A stretch of DNA of 64,000 nt from Paenibacillus sp. AN1007 (GTDB taxonomy: Bacteria > Bacillota > Bacilli > Paenibacillales > Paenibacillaceae). Below the pieces are notes generated by a model that ran no database searches, had not been told where the DNA came from, and saw only the letters and a program-made list of their open reading frames with translations. Within the stretch, counting starts at the first letter, position 1, and each line of letters opens with the position of its first letter. Shown in pieces: positions 45,599 to 55,353 of this stretch. Location: the NCBI RefSeq assembly GCF_040702995.1, contig NZ_CP159992.1, positions 5,919,001 to 5,983,000 on the forward strand. The letters are read 5' to 3'. A program made the translations under genes and the position numbers.

Positions 45599-45618
45599 CC
45601 CGCTCATCCTCCTTACAC

Positions 45619-47956
45619 TCATGATCCGGCCTCCGGCATCGCTGCCGAGGTGAGACTTCGTACATAACTCCCTGGTGTACATCCGTACATTTCCTTGAAA
45701 CGTTTAATGAAATAAGCAGTTGTGCCGTAGCCAACCGAACTTGCGACCCGGTCAATGGTCATGTTGTTGTTTTCAATCAATACCTTGGCCTGTTCCATTC
45801 GTCGGGATGTGACATAATCGGTGTAGGTTACACCCATCTCTTCTTTAAAAAGCTTGCTCAAATATTTCGGACTTAGGAATACTTTGGTCCCAACAGCCTC
45901 AAGTGAGAGATCCTCGGAGAGGTTGGCTTCAATATACTGCTTCGCCAATTCAATGGTTGAGACAGCACGGTCACTATTGCGATTTTCGGTCTCTTCCATA
46001 AATGTGGTGATCGATGCTGTCAGCCAGCTGCGGTATGCGAGAATATTACGCAGACTCGTATACTCATGGTACAGATCGGGGTGCCCGAACTGCAGTGGGT
46101 GTTTATAACGTACATTCTTGGCTGCGTCCGAGTAGATGAACACCATGTTCGACAGAATAAAATGGCAATAATCAGCCGGATACTGTCCCTTTCGCATATG
46201 TTCAGCCACTTGTTCAATCGTGCCTGCAGCCTCATCCAGCTGCCTGCCCTGAAGCTTGTCTCGAAACTTGGCAAGCAGGGTCTGAGGAATTTCATCCAGA
46301 CTGTGCTCACGCTGAAGCAGGGAATGATCCTTCAGAATGTGCAGTTCAGGCAAAAAATAAGCATATTTCATCAACGTATGTGCCTCATTGAAGCTCTGGT
46401 GGATGTCTCTCAAATCACTGACCCAGCATCCGGTAGACAGCTGAATGTCCGGCTGGAGCTGCTGCCGTGTCTCCGCAAGCAGCAGCTGGGCGAACTTGTC
46501 CAACAATGCCTCTGAAGCCACGTCGGTACAGAGAATGACAGCAAGTCTCTTATCCGGCAGCTCTTCTGCAATGAGACGGCTGTCCTGCAGGGACAAGCAT
46601 TCAAGTCCATGCATCAGTCTGGCGATGGCTTCCGGCTGGTCTATAGAATCTGGTTCTACAGAGCTTGCTCCTGTATTCATCAGCATACAGCAGTATTCAG
46701 CATATGGCCTTGCGATACCAAGAGCGGCTCGTTCCTCTTTCCACGGTCGATGTTCCGGGTTACCCTGCAGCAGGTTAAGCACTGCTTTATGCCGGACAGC
46801 TGCGCTGTTCGCGATCATCGTTTCTTCAAGGCTGCTCACTTGTTCCTTAAGATGAAGAAATGCACTGTCGATCAGCCGGAACTCGTTAGTCATCTGGTTC
46901 GATGCCGTTCCAGTGAGATCCTTGATACGTCCTACCAGACGTTTGATCGGACTATAGTTCGCACGAACAAGTACGGCTGATAAAATCAGCCCGATCAACA
47001 GTGCGGCTAAACAGATTCCGAGAATAAGCTTCTGAATCATGATGGATTGTTCATAATAATAGCTGGACGGGGTTGCACTGTAGATCGTCCAGTGGGTTGA
47101 TGGCAGCGTTTGATAGGATACAACGTATGGCGATTCTGCGATTGTTTCGTCAAAGCTGCCTTTTGCATCGCCTAGATTAAGGACTTTCTTCAGACTAGCT
47201 GCATACATGTCAGACTGTCCGGATTCCTGCTCTTGTGATTTGCTTACCGCAGCTCCGGCCGCGTTGACGATCACCGTATGCTGATATTGGGAAGGCATCA
47301 TATTCTCAATGATGTGACTCACAGCCTCTTCTTTGACATCAATGGCGATGATGACGTCACTGGTTTCCCCTGTGGAACGAAAAGGATAACTGTGCGCATA
47401 TGTAAACAATTCATTGGTATCCCCGGTCTGACTTGAGAAAATGTCCTTTGGAATAGGGCGTGCTGATGTCCAGAGACTGTTGTGCTTGCTGGTACGCATC
47501 TCTTGGAGCCAGTCTGTGTAATAAACAGATCCTTCACTCTGATCTGCCCCATAACGCAGGCCGTAGAGTGAAGAGAGCATAATGTTACGTGCGGGATAAT
47601 AGAGATGAATCCCTTGAACAATGTCGGTATTAGCTGCGAGCTTTGGCTTTGAGCAGTTCCTGCAGGTCTACGACCTGATTAAGTCCATTTCGATCCTCCT
47701 GGTCCGCAAAGAGCCGGATGTTGGCTGATCTATCCAGAGACAGTTCAACATACATCTGCTGTACTCGCTTTAGTATAGTTTCTTCGATAGTCCGTGCTGT
47801 ATTTTCAAGAATCAGCTGATTCTTATTCCTTAATTCTTCATTATAGCTGCGTGAGAAATAGATATAGAAAAAAGAGCAGATCAGCAGCACAATAACAATC
47901 ACGATTGAACCATAGGAAAGGGCTAGTCCAGCCCATGCAGTGCTCCATTTTTTCAT
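45619..47956 (-). pseudogene. Membrane-anchored AraC-family regulator, frameshifted
   Basis: ATG 47956 (GGAGG 9 nt upstream) opens a signal-anchor helix and the first part of an extracellular Cache-like domain. This frame stops at 47630, while the sense continues in another frame as AANTDIVQGIHLYYPARN into the 45619-47580 frame. Removing one A from GCCAAAGC (bases 47642-47644) fuses them into about 778 residues. The rest has the second transmembrane helix (ILGICLAALLIGLILSAVLV), a HAMP-like linker, a middle domain and a C-terminal AraC helix-turn-helix (LEAVGTKVFLSPKYLSKLFK; VASSVGYGTTAYFIKRFKEM). Such regulators sense sugars outside and control adjacent binding-protein genes, as the neighbour here suggests. 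Confidence 0.8.
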
Positions 47957-48162
47957 CAGGCATTCCTCCCGGCCCAAATTATACACTACCCGAATTCTGT
48001 AAGGTTCACGATTTATATTAACTTGATGTAAAATGTTGAAGATTTATGATATTGCGTCGAAATTGATACAATGACGAAATTGTTTTATTGCTGGTCTGAC
48101 GGCCCGAATGCTACATTGAGACCGAACCGAGACCAACTATTAAACGATGGGAGTCGACAAGA

Positions 48163-50634
48163 TTGAAAACAAAAATGGCTAACAACAAAAACAAAAAAAG
48201 ATTGTTCACTGCTGCTCTAGGTTTGGTCGTTCTAACAAGTTCCATAGCTCCAGGTGCTGCATTTGCTGCACAGAATAATGATCCGGTAGCTTTACCGAAA
48301 CAACCGGCCTGGGGTTACTTCGTGGATACGTACAAAAATAACAAGCCTGACAATATGACTGTAAATAATAATCCCGCAATTGGAACGTTATCCAAGTTCC
48401 TCGATCTATGGACACCAGGAAGTGCTTGGGATAATGGTACGAAGCTGAACAGTGCTGTACTGGACTACAACATTGATTATGTGGCACAGCGTGCCAAAAC
48501 ACGTTCCAAAGCAGACGAGGATGCTGCCTACTATACCGATCGTACGAATCAATCCTATGGCGCAGTAGAAGGTCTGGGGAAACTGGCTGGTGTGTATCGG
48601 GAGAAGTCAGGCACATTTACTTCTATTACAAGTATTCCGGCAGATGCAGCGACAACCAAGTATTCGGATAAAAATGATTCCAACAAAGCAGGGGATTCTA
48701 ATTCGGAGCTTGGTAAAATGGTAGATCTGATCGGCAAAGTTCGCGGTGACTACGCTTCAACACAACAGGCAAAAATGTTCTATCAATATAAACGCCCGTT
48801 CCGCTGGCAGGGTGAATCCCTTATCGTGCCTTCACTCGCTGCCGTGAAGAGCAGCAAACCTGAAACGGATGGCGGTTTCCCGAGCGGTCACACGAATGCG
48901 TCCTACCTTGCAGCCATTGCTCTTGCTTACGCTGTACCTGAACGCTACCAGGAGCTTATGACGCGTGCTTCCGAGATGGGCGATGACCGAATCGTAGCCG
49001 GTATGCACTCCCCTCTGGATGTTATGGGCGGTCGTGTGCTTGCAACAGCATTTGCAGCATCTGCGCTGAATGATCCGGATAATAAAGAGCTGAAAGAGCA
49101 GGCATATGCTCAAGCACATGACATTCTTTTGAAAGAAACGGGTACAAGTAAGGATCGCTTCACAGATTATGCTCGCAACAAATCCGAGTACAGCGAGCGT
49201 TTGACTTACGGCTTCCCGCAGATCGGCTCCACAACCGAAGCGGTGCAGGTGCCTAAAGGTGCGGAAGTGCTTCTTGAAACAAGACAGCCTTACCTGAACG
49301 AGCAGCAGCGCCGTGCGGTACTGTCCACAACAGGGATTGCATCAGGCTATCCAGTGCTGGATGATCCGGAAGGCTGGGGACGCCTTAACCTGTTTGCGGC
49401 AGCAGATGGATACGGCGCGTTTAACACAGATGTAACGGTAGTCATGGATGCAGCTAAAGGTGGATTTAACGCCAAAGACGTATGGCGCAATGACATCTCT
49501 GGTACAGGCAAGCTGACCAAAGAGGGCAGCGGAGTGCTGCACCTGCAGGGTAACAATACGTATTCCGGCGGTACCGAAGTGAAAGCAGGTACGCTCGAAG
49601 GGGATGCAGCCAATGCATTCGGTGCCGGTTCGGTTGTGAATAACGGTGGTACGGTTGCAGAGAATGTAGAGGGTAAATGGAATATCCAGGGTGATTTCAC
49701 ACAGGCATCCGGCGGTACGCTGGAACTGAACGTGAGCAGTGCGAGTGATGTATTGGATGTAAAAGGTGCCGTGAATGCCAACGGTAAGCTGCAGGTCAAT
49801 TTTGACAACAACTACGTACCTGCACAAGCAAATCTCACATTGATCAGCTTCGGTGCGAACAAACTGAATGGTAAATTTGCATCGGTGGAAGTGAAGGGTC
49901 TGCCAAGCCAGTATACAACCGAGGTTGTATATCAAAATGATCGGATTGCCCTTGCTGTTAAAGATACTGCGAATCCGGGTGCAGTAACGACGAATCCGTT
50001 CAAATCGGATATCGTCAGCCAGGATAACGTTCAGAAAAACGTAAATGCAGTAATTGAAGCGACGAAGAATGAACAACTGGCGATGAGTGATATCTCCACA
50101 CACTGGGCCAAGAAAAACATTAATGCTGCACTGAAACTGCGCGTCGTCAACGGATATGAGAACGGCACATTTAAGCCGAATGCATCCGTTACTCGTGCTG
50201 AATTCACGGCAATGATTGCTCGTGCACTTGGCCTTGGTGAAAATAAAGCGGCAAACAGCTTCAAAGATACAAAAACAAGCTGGGCAGCGGGTTACATCGG
50301 TACCTTGGCGGATAAAGGCGTAATTGGTGGATACGCAGACGGTTCCTTTAAGCCGAATGGAGCGATTAGTCGTGCCGAGATGGTGACCATCATGGCTCGT
50401 GTACTGGACTTGAACACACTCGCAACAGGAACCAAGAACAGCTTCAGTGATGTGAAATCCGGATACTGGGCGGCTGAAGCAATCGAGCTGGCATCCTCCG
50501 CGAAACTGGTGAATGGATTGACTGATTCCGAGTTCGCGCCTAACGGCAAATCGACTCGCGCTGAGGCGGTAACCATCATCGTCCGTGCACTGGAAAGTGA
50601 CAGCACAATCAAATCATGGATTGCAGGACTGTAA
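48163..50634 (+). CDS. SLH-anchored class A acid phosphatase (PAP2) with autotransporter-type beta-strand repeat
   Basis: This 823-residue secreted enzyme starts at TTG 48163 (GGGAG 10 nt upstream; ATG 48175 possible). A signal peptide ends near residue 36 (GAAFAAQ). The PAP2 phosphatase domain (about 40-340) has the three catalytic motifs: KMFYQYKRPFRW, PSGHTNAS and RIVAGMHSPLDVMGG. Around 445-480 lies an autotransporter-associated beta-strand repeat (GTGKLTKEGSGVLHLQGNNT), a motif typical of Gram-negative autotransporters, followed by beta-rich sequence to about 600. Three SLH domains (about 636-820; FKPNASVTRAEFTAMIARAL) anchor it to the cell wall. It probably releases phosphate from organic esters at the cell surface. 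A terminator follows at 50692. Confidence 0.9.
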   Translation: MKTKMANNKNKKRLFTAALGLVVLTSSIAPGAAFAAQNNDPVALPKQPAWGYFVDTYKNNKPDNMTVNNNPAIGTLSKFLDLWTPGSAWDNGTKLNSAVLDYNIDYVAQRAKTRSKADEDAAYYTDRTNQSYGAVEGLGKLAGVYREKSGTFTSITSIPADAATTKYSDKNDSNKAGDSNSELGKMVDLIGKVRGDYASTQQAKMFYQYKRPFRWQGESLIVPSLAAVKSSKPETDGGFPSGHTNASYLAAIALAYAVPERYQELMTRASEMGDDRIVAGMHSPLDVMGGRVLATAFAASALNDPDNKELKEQAYAQAHDILLKETGTSKDRFTDYARNKSEYSERLTYGFPQIGSTTEAVQVPKGAEVLLETRQPYLNEQQRRAVLSTTGIASGYPVLDDPEGWGRLNLFAAADGYGAFNTDVTVVMDAAKGGFNAKDVWRNDISGTGKLTKEGSGVLHLQGNNTYSGGTEVKAGTLEGDAANAFGAGSVVNNGGTVAENVEGKWNIQGDFTQASGGTLELNVSSASDVLDVKGAVNANGKLQVNFDNNYVPAQANLTLISFGANKLNGKFASVEVKGLPSQYTTEVVYQNDRIALAVKDTANPGAVTTNPFKSDIVSQDNVQKNVNAVIEATKNEQLAMSDISTHWAKKNINAALKLRVVNGYENGTFKPNASVTRAEFTAMIARALGLGENKAANSFKDTKTSWAAGYIGTLADKGVIGGYADGSFKPNGAISRAEMVTIMARVLDLNTLATGTKNSFSDVKSGYWAAEAIELASSAKLVNGLTDSEFAPNGKSTRAEAVTIIVRALESDSTIKSWIAGL

Positions 50635-50691
50635 TTGTAATCTAGTCCAACAGATCATCTAATCATTTGACCATCAGATCAAAACGGCCGA

Positions 50692-50725
50692 GGCGGTTCG
50701 AATATCGAACCGCTTTGGTCATTTT
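50692..50725 (+). terminator. Rho-independent terminator after the phosphatase gene
   Basis: A perfect stem GCGGTTCG / CGAACCGC with loop AATAT, flanked by further weak pairing (GGCCGA/TTTGGTC), leads into TTTTAATTTT. Confidence 0.75.
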
Positions 50726-50825
50726 AATTTTGGCTTAGGAATGTACTGTAGACTATAAGCTCATCTATGGATGTGGTAAAATGTGGTTTATAATTTATGT
50801 GAATTACATAAAAGGCGGGGAGAAT

Positions 50826-51443
50826 ATGAGTCGAGTGAATAATAGCGGATTTTACAAAATAAAGTTTTGGATCACACCGGAAGAACTGGATGAAATCTTC
50901 GAGCTTTTCAATCATCAGGGGGCCTTATTTGTTTCTACCAATCATGCCCAGACCCCGTATGACAAGCAGCAGGTGCTTCAAGCGTATCATCGGTTCTATG
51001 GTTACTATGCTGCTGCTGAGAAAGCGGCGGACTATTTTCCACACTTTGTATACTCCATCGTGCTTACGTTGGATCAGGATACAGCAGGTTTTTTCGTCAG
51101 AAATGAAGGGATCAGTTTCCCGTATCATGAACAGTGGGCTGTGGATGAGCTGCCCTGCATCATGATTTCGCTCCCCAAAGACATTCGGATTCAGGCAGAA
51201 GGTGCCGAAGGAGCAGATTACACCTATGAGGATATCCGGGAACATCGGCCGCTGGCATACCAATTGTACGAAGAACTGGTGAGCGAGATCAAAACGAGAA
51301 CAAAACTGCTGCGGTTTTTGGTTCCCGAATCAGGTGCATTGTCCTTACAAAAGCCTTCGGTGCGTATTAGCAGGAAGGCTGCTGAACATATCAGCAGTGG
51401 CTGGACTTTTGACAAGTATAAGCTAGTGATGCACACCAAGTAA
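50826..51443 (+). CDS. Uncharacterised protein (205 aa)
   Basis: ATG 50826 with GGGGAG just upstream is preferred; the frame is open to 50781 but that extension looks non-coding. The predicted protein is cytosolic, alpha/beta and aromatic-rich, without membrane segments (FYKIKFWITPEELDEIFELF near the start, WTFDKYKLVMHTK at the end). I recognise no family. It stands alone between the phosphatase and the rhamnogalacturonan lyase. Confidence 0.65.
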   Translation: MSRVNNSGFYKIKFWITPEELDEIFELFNHQGALFVSTNHAQTPYDKQQVLQAYHRFYGYYAAAEKAADYFPHFVYSIVLTLDQDTAGFFVRNEGISFPYHEQWAVDELPCIMISLPKDIRIQAEGAEGADYTYEDIREHRPLAYQLYEELVSEIKTRTKLLRFLVPESGALSLQKPSVRISRKAAEHISSGWTFDKYKLVMHTK

Positions 51444-51615
51444 CAGGTCGCATCTCCCCAATAAGAAAGTGCAGCATGACAATATCGCTGTAAAAATATG
51501 TAATATAATGGTATTATATAGATGTGATTGTAAGAGGTTTAGATTAGAAATATAAATGGGAAGAAGGTGGGATACAAGTTGAAAACAATGTAGAAAGTTT
51601 GCGTATACGACAAAA

Positions 51616-51630
51616 TGTAAGCGCTTTACA
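51616..51630. promoter_or_regulatory. Possible catabolite-responsive (cre-like) site
   Basis: TGTAAGCGCTTTACA is a near-palindrome resembling the CcpA cre consensus (TGnAAnCGnnnnCA) but with one extra base in the right arm. It lies 31 bp before the rhamnogalacturonan lyase start, where carbon catabolite control would make sense. The imperfect spacing makes this tentative. Confidence 0.4.
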
Positions 51631-51660
51631 AAATGAATAAATCTCAGGAGGGATATTCAC

Positions 51661-53286
51661 ATGACTTACCGTTTGGCTAGAAAGGGATGGAGCGTGCTGC
51701 TGCTCATCGTTATGTTTGCCTCCGTTTTCGCTTTTCCTGCCTCTACAAGCCATGCAGCGACTATCCATGTCTCTGATAATGGTTCCAGAATCGAAGTAAA
51801 CACCGGATCGGGACTTGTATATATCGTAAATAAAACGAATGGAGATATTATCTCGGCCAAGATGAATGGAACCGAGCTGAACAGCAGCAGAGGGTCACAT
51901 ATTGGTTCGGGATTAGGGTCTTCTGCCAACGTAACGTGGAATAAATCACCTTCCGGCTCAACGGTGCTGATCACCGTCTCCACCAACACGCTGACTCATT
52001 ATTACGCTTCGCGCGGCGGTGAGAACATCATTTATATGGCTACCCACATTACGGCACAGCCGTCCATCGGAGAGCTTCGTTATATTTTCCGCGGCAACGG
52101 AAGTGTGCTGACAGGGGTTCCCGTTCAATCAAACAACCGGGGGAATACCGGAGCGATTGAAAGTCAGGATGTGTTCGGGTTTGCGAATGGCCAGACAGCC
52201 TCCAAATATTACGGCAATGATCAGGCAAAAGACCTGTCTGTCAGAGGGGTGACCGGCAGCGGGGTCGGGGTATATATGGCCTATGGCAATCGGGAGAAAA
52301 GTTCAGGCGGTCCCTTCTTCCGTGATATTCAGTTCCAGAGCGGCTCTGAAACCGAAGTCTACAACTACATGAATTCGGGACATGCACAGACTGAGGACTG
52401 GCGCCTCGGCCTGCATGGTCCGTATGCGCTTATCTTTACAACGGGAGGTACACCTGCAGTTCCTGATTTCAGCTGGATGTCGGGGTTGAATCTGCAAGGG
52501 TGGGTCACCAGCCGGGGCAATGTGGTGTTAAACGGGCTTTCGGACATGGAGTCAGGTTATGCCTACACCATCGGATTTGCGAACAGCAGCGCCCAGTACT
52601 GGGTAAATGCTTCTGGCAGCGGGGCTGCTGCCAAGTACGGTATGATCCCGGGGACATATACCATGACCGTATATAAAGGTGAACTTGCAGTATACACGGA
52701 AAATGTAACTGTTAATGCAGGACAAACAACAACCGTAAATACCCGCACCATTACGAATGATCCAGGCAAAGCCCCCAGCATCTGGCGGATCGGGAACTGG
52801 GACGGGACACCACGAGAGTTCCTGAATGGACAAACGATACCCATTCGTCATCCTTCGGACAGCCGCAATCCAAGCTGGGGACCGGTAAATTATACGCCAG
52901 GCAGTGCAGTGAACCGTTTTCCTGCCATTCAGTTCCGTGGGCAGAACTCACCTACCACCGTAAATTTCAACTTGAATGCAGCACAGGCATCTTCCTCGCA
53001 TGTATTCAATATTGGTATTACGGCGGCATACAATAATGGCAGACCAAGTGTAACCATCAACGGGCAGACATTAAGTAATCCAGCTCCTTCGTCACAGCCG
53101 AAAACACGCAGCTTCACCATTGGCACGTACCGGGGCAATAACACGACCTTTAGCTGGAACATTCCTGCATCTTACTTTGTTCAAGGCGCCAATACAATTA
53201 CCATTACACCAATCAGCGGCTCTAGTGATCTAGGGAACTGGTTAAGTGCAGGCTGGGTCTATGATTGTGTGGAACTGCTGCATTAA
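51661..53286 (+). CDS. Rhamnogalacturonan lyase, polysaccharide lyase family 4-like, secreted
   Basis: This 541-residue protein has a signal peptide (cleavage near SHAAT, residue 33). The N-terminal beta-sandwich (about 34-270) contains SKYYGNDQAKD and LGLHGPYALIF, which I take as the regions of the catalytic Lys/Tyr and His of PL4 enzymes. A small Fn3-like domain (about 285-365; YGMIPGTYTMTVYKGELAVY) is followed by a carbohydrate-binding C-terminal sandwich (about 372-541) opening with the PL4 signature IWRIGNWDGTPREFLNG. It should cleave the rhamnogalacturonan I backbone of pectin outside the cell. ATG 51661 follows AGGAGGG. A terminator ends the single-gene unit. Confidence 0.85.
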   Translation: MTYRLARKGWSVLLLIVMFASVFAFPASTSHAATIHVSDNGSRIEVNTGSGLVYIVNKTNGDIISAKMNGTELNSSRGSHIGSGLGSSANVTWNKSPSGSTVLITVSTNTLTHYYASRGGENIIYMATHITAQPSIGELRYIFRGNGSVLTGVPVQSNNRGNTGAIESQDVFGFANGQTASKYYGNDQAKDLSVRGVTGSGVGVYMAYGNREKSSGGPFFRDIQFQSGSETEVYNYMNSGHAQTEDWRLGLHGPYALIFTTGGTPAVPDFSWMSGLNLQGWVTSRGNVVLNGLSDMESGYAYTIGFANSSAQYWVNASGSGAAAKYGMIPGTYTMTVYKGELAVYTENVTVNAGQTTTVNTRTITNDPGKAPSIWRIGNWDGTPREFLNGQTIPIRHPSDSRNPSWGPVNYTPGSAVNRFPAIQFRGQNSPTTVNFNLNAAQASSSHVFNIGITAAYNNGRPSVTINGQTLSNPAPSSQPKTRSFTIGTYRGNNTTFSWNIPASYFVQGANTITITPISGSSDLGNWLSAGWVYDCVELLH

Positions 53287-53307
53287 CTTAAAAATCATTA
53301 ATCAATC

Positions 53308-53347
53308 CAGCCCGGCGGAATGAAGTATATCAGGTCGGGCTGTTTTT
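53308..53347 (+). terminator. Rho-independent terminator after the lyase gene
   Basis: CAGCCCG (53308-53314) pairs with CGGGCTG (53336-53342), followed by TTTTT; the loop is 21 nt long. Confidence 0.75.
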
Positions 53348-53517
53348 GGTATGGTTTCAGATGAATGTCAGTGTAATTCGGTTGTTCCGTATGTAAAGCT
53401 GACAAGGTAGAAAGCCATGATGGTTCTGGTAGGTACCTTCTAAGCTGGAGAAGCAGTTCCGTATAGTGGTATAATTTTCAATACATAATGATGAGATGAA
53501 GGAACGGAGGCACGATA

Positions 53518-54495
53518 ATGAGCGAAGAGTTGTTGGAACAGTTGGAAACTTGGCATGAGGAAGACGAATACGAGAAGATTGTGGATGCGGTGCAGGAGAT
53601 TCCTGTAGAAGAGAGAGACTATGAACTGGTAAATCATCTGGGGCGTGCACTGAACAATCTGGAACGATATGAAGAAGCAGTAGAACAATTTCTGACCGTA
53701 TCCGAAGAGGGAGCAGATGACCCGCTTTGGCAGTATAGGATTGGACTAGCGTATTACTATCTGGAACAGTATGACAAGGCTGAGCAGGCATTCGAGCGTT
53801 CGGATGAGCTGGAGCCAGGGGATGAAGATACACTGGAGTTTCTGGATTGGATTCGAACAAGGGACGAACATGAAGATGATGAGGACATGGCTGATGAAGG
53901 GAGCGATGAAGTACAGGAGGGTGGTGAGCTGGGACAGGAAACATCTGAAAAGGCTCCTGCAGCGATCTCAGCCGCACCTGTCGTTCTTGGTGATCCTGTA
54001 CCAGCATCCGGCGAATTCTGGAATGACAGTGAACTGGCTCTGGAGCGATATGTATCTGATCCGCCAAGCGACGGTTTGATTGAATCGGTAGAGGAACAGC
54101 TCGTATTCCGTTTACCTGCCTCCTATATTGAGATGATGAAGAAACACAACGGCGGCATTCCATATAACCGCTTCTTCCCTGTGACGAATGAAGAATCAGG
54201 TGAAACGGGATATGTGGAGATTGAAGGGATATTGGGGATTGGTCGTGATAAAAGCAGCTCCCTATGCGGCGCAGAGGGCAGCTGGGCAGTGATCGAACGT
54301 GATGGTTATCCTGAAATTGGCGTGGTCATTGCCAAAGCGCCTTCCGAAGCGGGGGTTGTCATGCTGGACTACCGTTCCTTTGGTAATGATGGCGAGCCTG
54401 AGGTGGTCTATGTAACAAAGGATCAGCGAACGATTACACCCCTTGCACCGAACTTCGAAGCTTTTATTCAGGGGTTAATGCGTCCGGAAGTTTGA
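53518..54495 (+). CDS. TPR-containing SMI1/KNR4 (SUKH) domain protein
   Basis: This 325-residue cytosolic protein has two to three TPR-like helical hairpins in residues 1-115 (YELVNHLGRALNNLERYEEA; YRIGLAYYYLEQYDKAEQAF). An acidic linker (EHEDDEDMADEGSDE) follows, and a C-terminal SUKH-1 domain occupies about 185-322 with FRLPASYIEMMKKHNGG and GILGIG. SUKH proteins are often immunity proteins of polymorphic toxin systems, but long fusions of this kind also occur away from toxins; none lies next to it here. ATG 53518 follows CGGAGG. A terminator follows. Confidence 0.85.
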   Translation: MSEELLEQLETWHEEDEYEKIVDAVQEIPVEERDYELVNHLGRALNNLERYEEAVEQFLTVSEEGADDPLWQYRIGLAYYYLEQYDKAEQAFERSDELEPGDEDTLEFLDWIRTRDEHEDDEDMADEGSDEVQEGGELGQETSEKAPAAISAAPVVLGDPVPASGEFWNDSELALERYVSDPPSDGLIESVEEQLVFRLPASYIEMMKKHNGGIPYNRFFPVTNEESGETGYVEIEGILGIGRDKSSSLCGAEGSWAVIERDGYPEIGVVIAKAPSEAGVVMLDYRSFGNDGEPEVVYVTKDQRTITPLAPNFEAFIQGLMRPEV

Positions 54496-54534
54496 GATAG
54501 AAATGGCATGATCAGAATAAAGAATATAAACCAA

Positions 54535-54580
54535 AGAGAAGCTGCAGGATGAGGTCCCCCTCTGCGGCTTCTCTTTTTTC
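54535..54580 (+). terminator. Rho-independent terminator after the SUKH gene
   Basis: AGAGAAGCTGCAG pairs with CTGCGGCTTCTCT (54535-54547 with 54562-54574), followed by six or more T residues. Confidence 0.9.
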
Positions 54581-54675
54581 AGATATACAGCATATCCGTG
54601 GCATAATTCGAATCATTCTGTTCATTTAAACCATCTTCCGTCTCTGACGGAATGGAGCTGCCCATCCCTCAGTTT

Positions 54676-55173
54676 TTAAGCAGGGAATCCACCACCAGGA
54701 GGCGGCCATGCACCATAGAAACGGCGAAGCAGAACAATCTCGCCCAGATGGTATGAGTTGTGTGAAGCAATATTGCGCAGCAATCCGCCTTTGGTTTCTC
54801 CTGGAAAATAGAGCAGTGGATCGTTCAGCTGTGCAGTTTCTGCAATGGATACGGCTTGGTCGATTCCGCTTAGAAATGCTTGAATGTCCTCCTGCCAAGT
54901 TTTTTCATCCTGTGGACCTTTCTCTACAGGCCAGCTCTCGCTTACATCTGCCGGCATCTGCGGTTTACGTCCCTGGATATGCTCCAGCATGAACTGCTGC
55001 CAGTAGTGCATATGTTTCACCAGTTGATAAATCGTGTAAGGCATAGCCTCATGTGTGCGTCCCGCGAGATCCAGATCAATATCGGGCAGTGCCTTGGCGA
55101 TGCGAATATGCCCGCGTTCTCCTACTAAGGATCTGACAAGAGCTTGTCCAAAACTTTGATTTACATCTGACAT
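54676..55173 (-). CDS. DinB-family (DinB/YfiT-like) protein
   Basis: This 165-residue four-helix-bundle protein of the DinB/DUF664 superfamily has the expected metal-binding histidines: one in LVKHMHYWQQF near residue 54 and two in the C-terminal HNSYHLGEI near 138-142. These enzymes are often bacillithiol- or thiol-dependent transferases in Firmicutes; the substrate here is unknown. ATG 55173 follows GAGGAAG. It is convergent with the SUKH gene. Confidence 0.88.
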   Translation of the reverse strand: MSDVNQSFGQALVRSLVGERGHIRIAKALPDIDLDLAGRTHEAMPYTIYQLVKHMHYWQQFMLEHIQGRKPQMPADVSESWPVEKGPQDEKTWQEDIQAFLSGIDQAVSIAETAQLNDPLLYFPGETKGGLLRNIASHNSYHLGEIVLLRRFYGAWPPPGGGFPA

Positions 55174-55353
55174 GTGTAATCTTCCTCTCTATACAAACAG
55201 GTCTATAAGAACAGGTCTCTCCCTGTTATTATATATATTATACAATTAAATTGCGGAAAATTAAAAAGTGGGAACAGAAACCAAATTTGCTGTATGCTTA
55301 TGATATAATAGTGGAAATAAAATCGAGATCTCTGGGTCAAGGAGGAAGCTCCT

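Noticed and set aside
46000..47000. Several plus-strand frames of 80-150 codons across the AraC-type regulator
   Set aside because: All are antisense shadows without ribosome sites or domain-like sequence.
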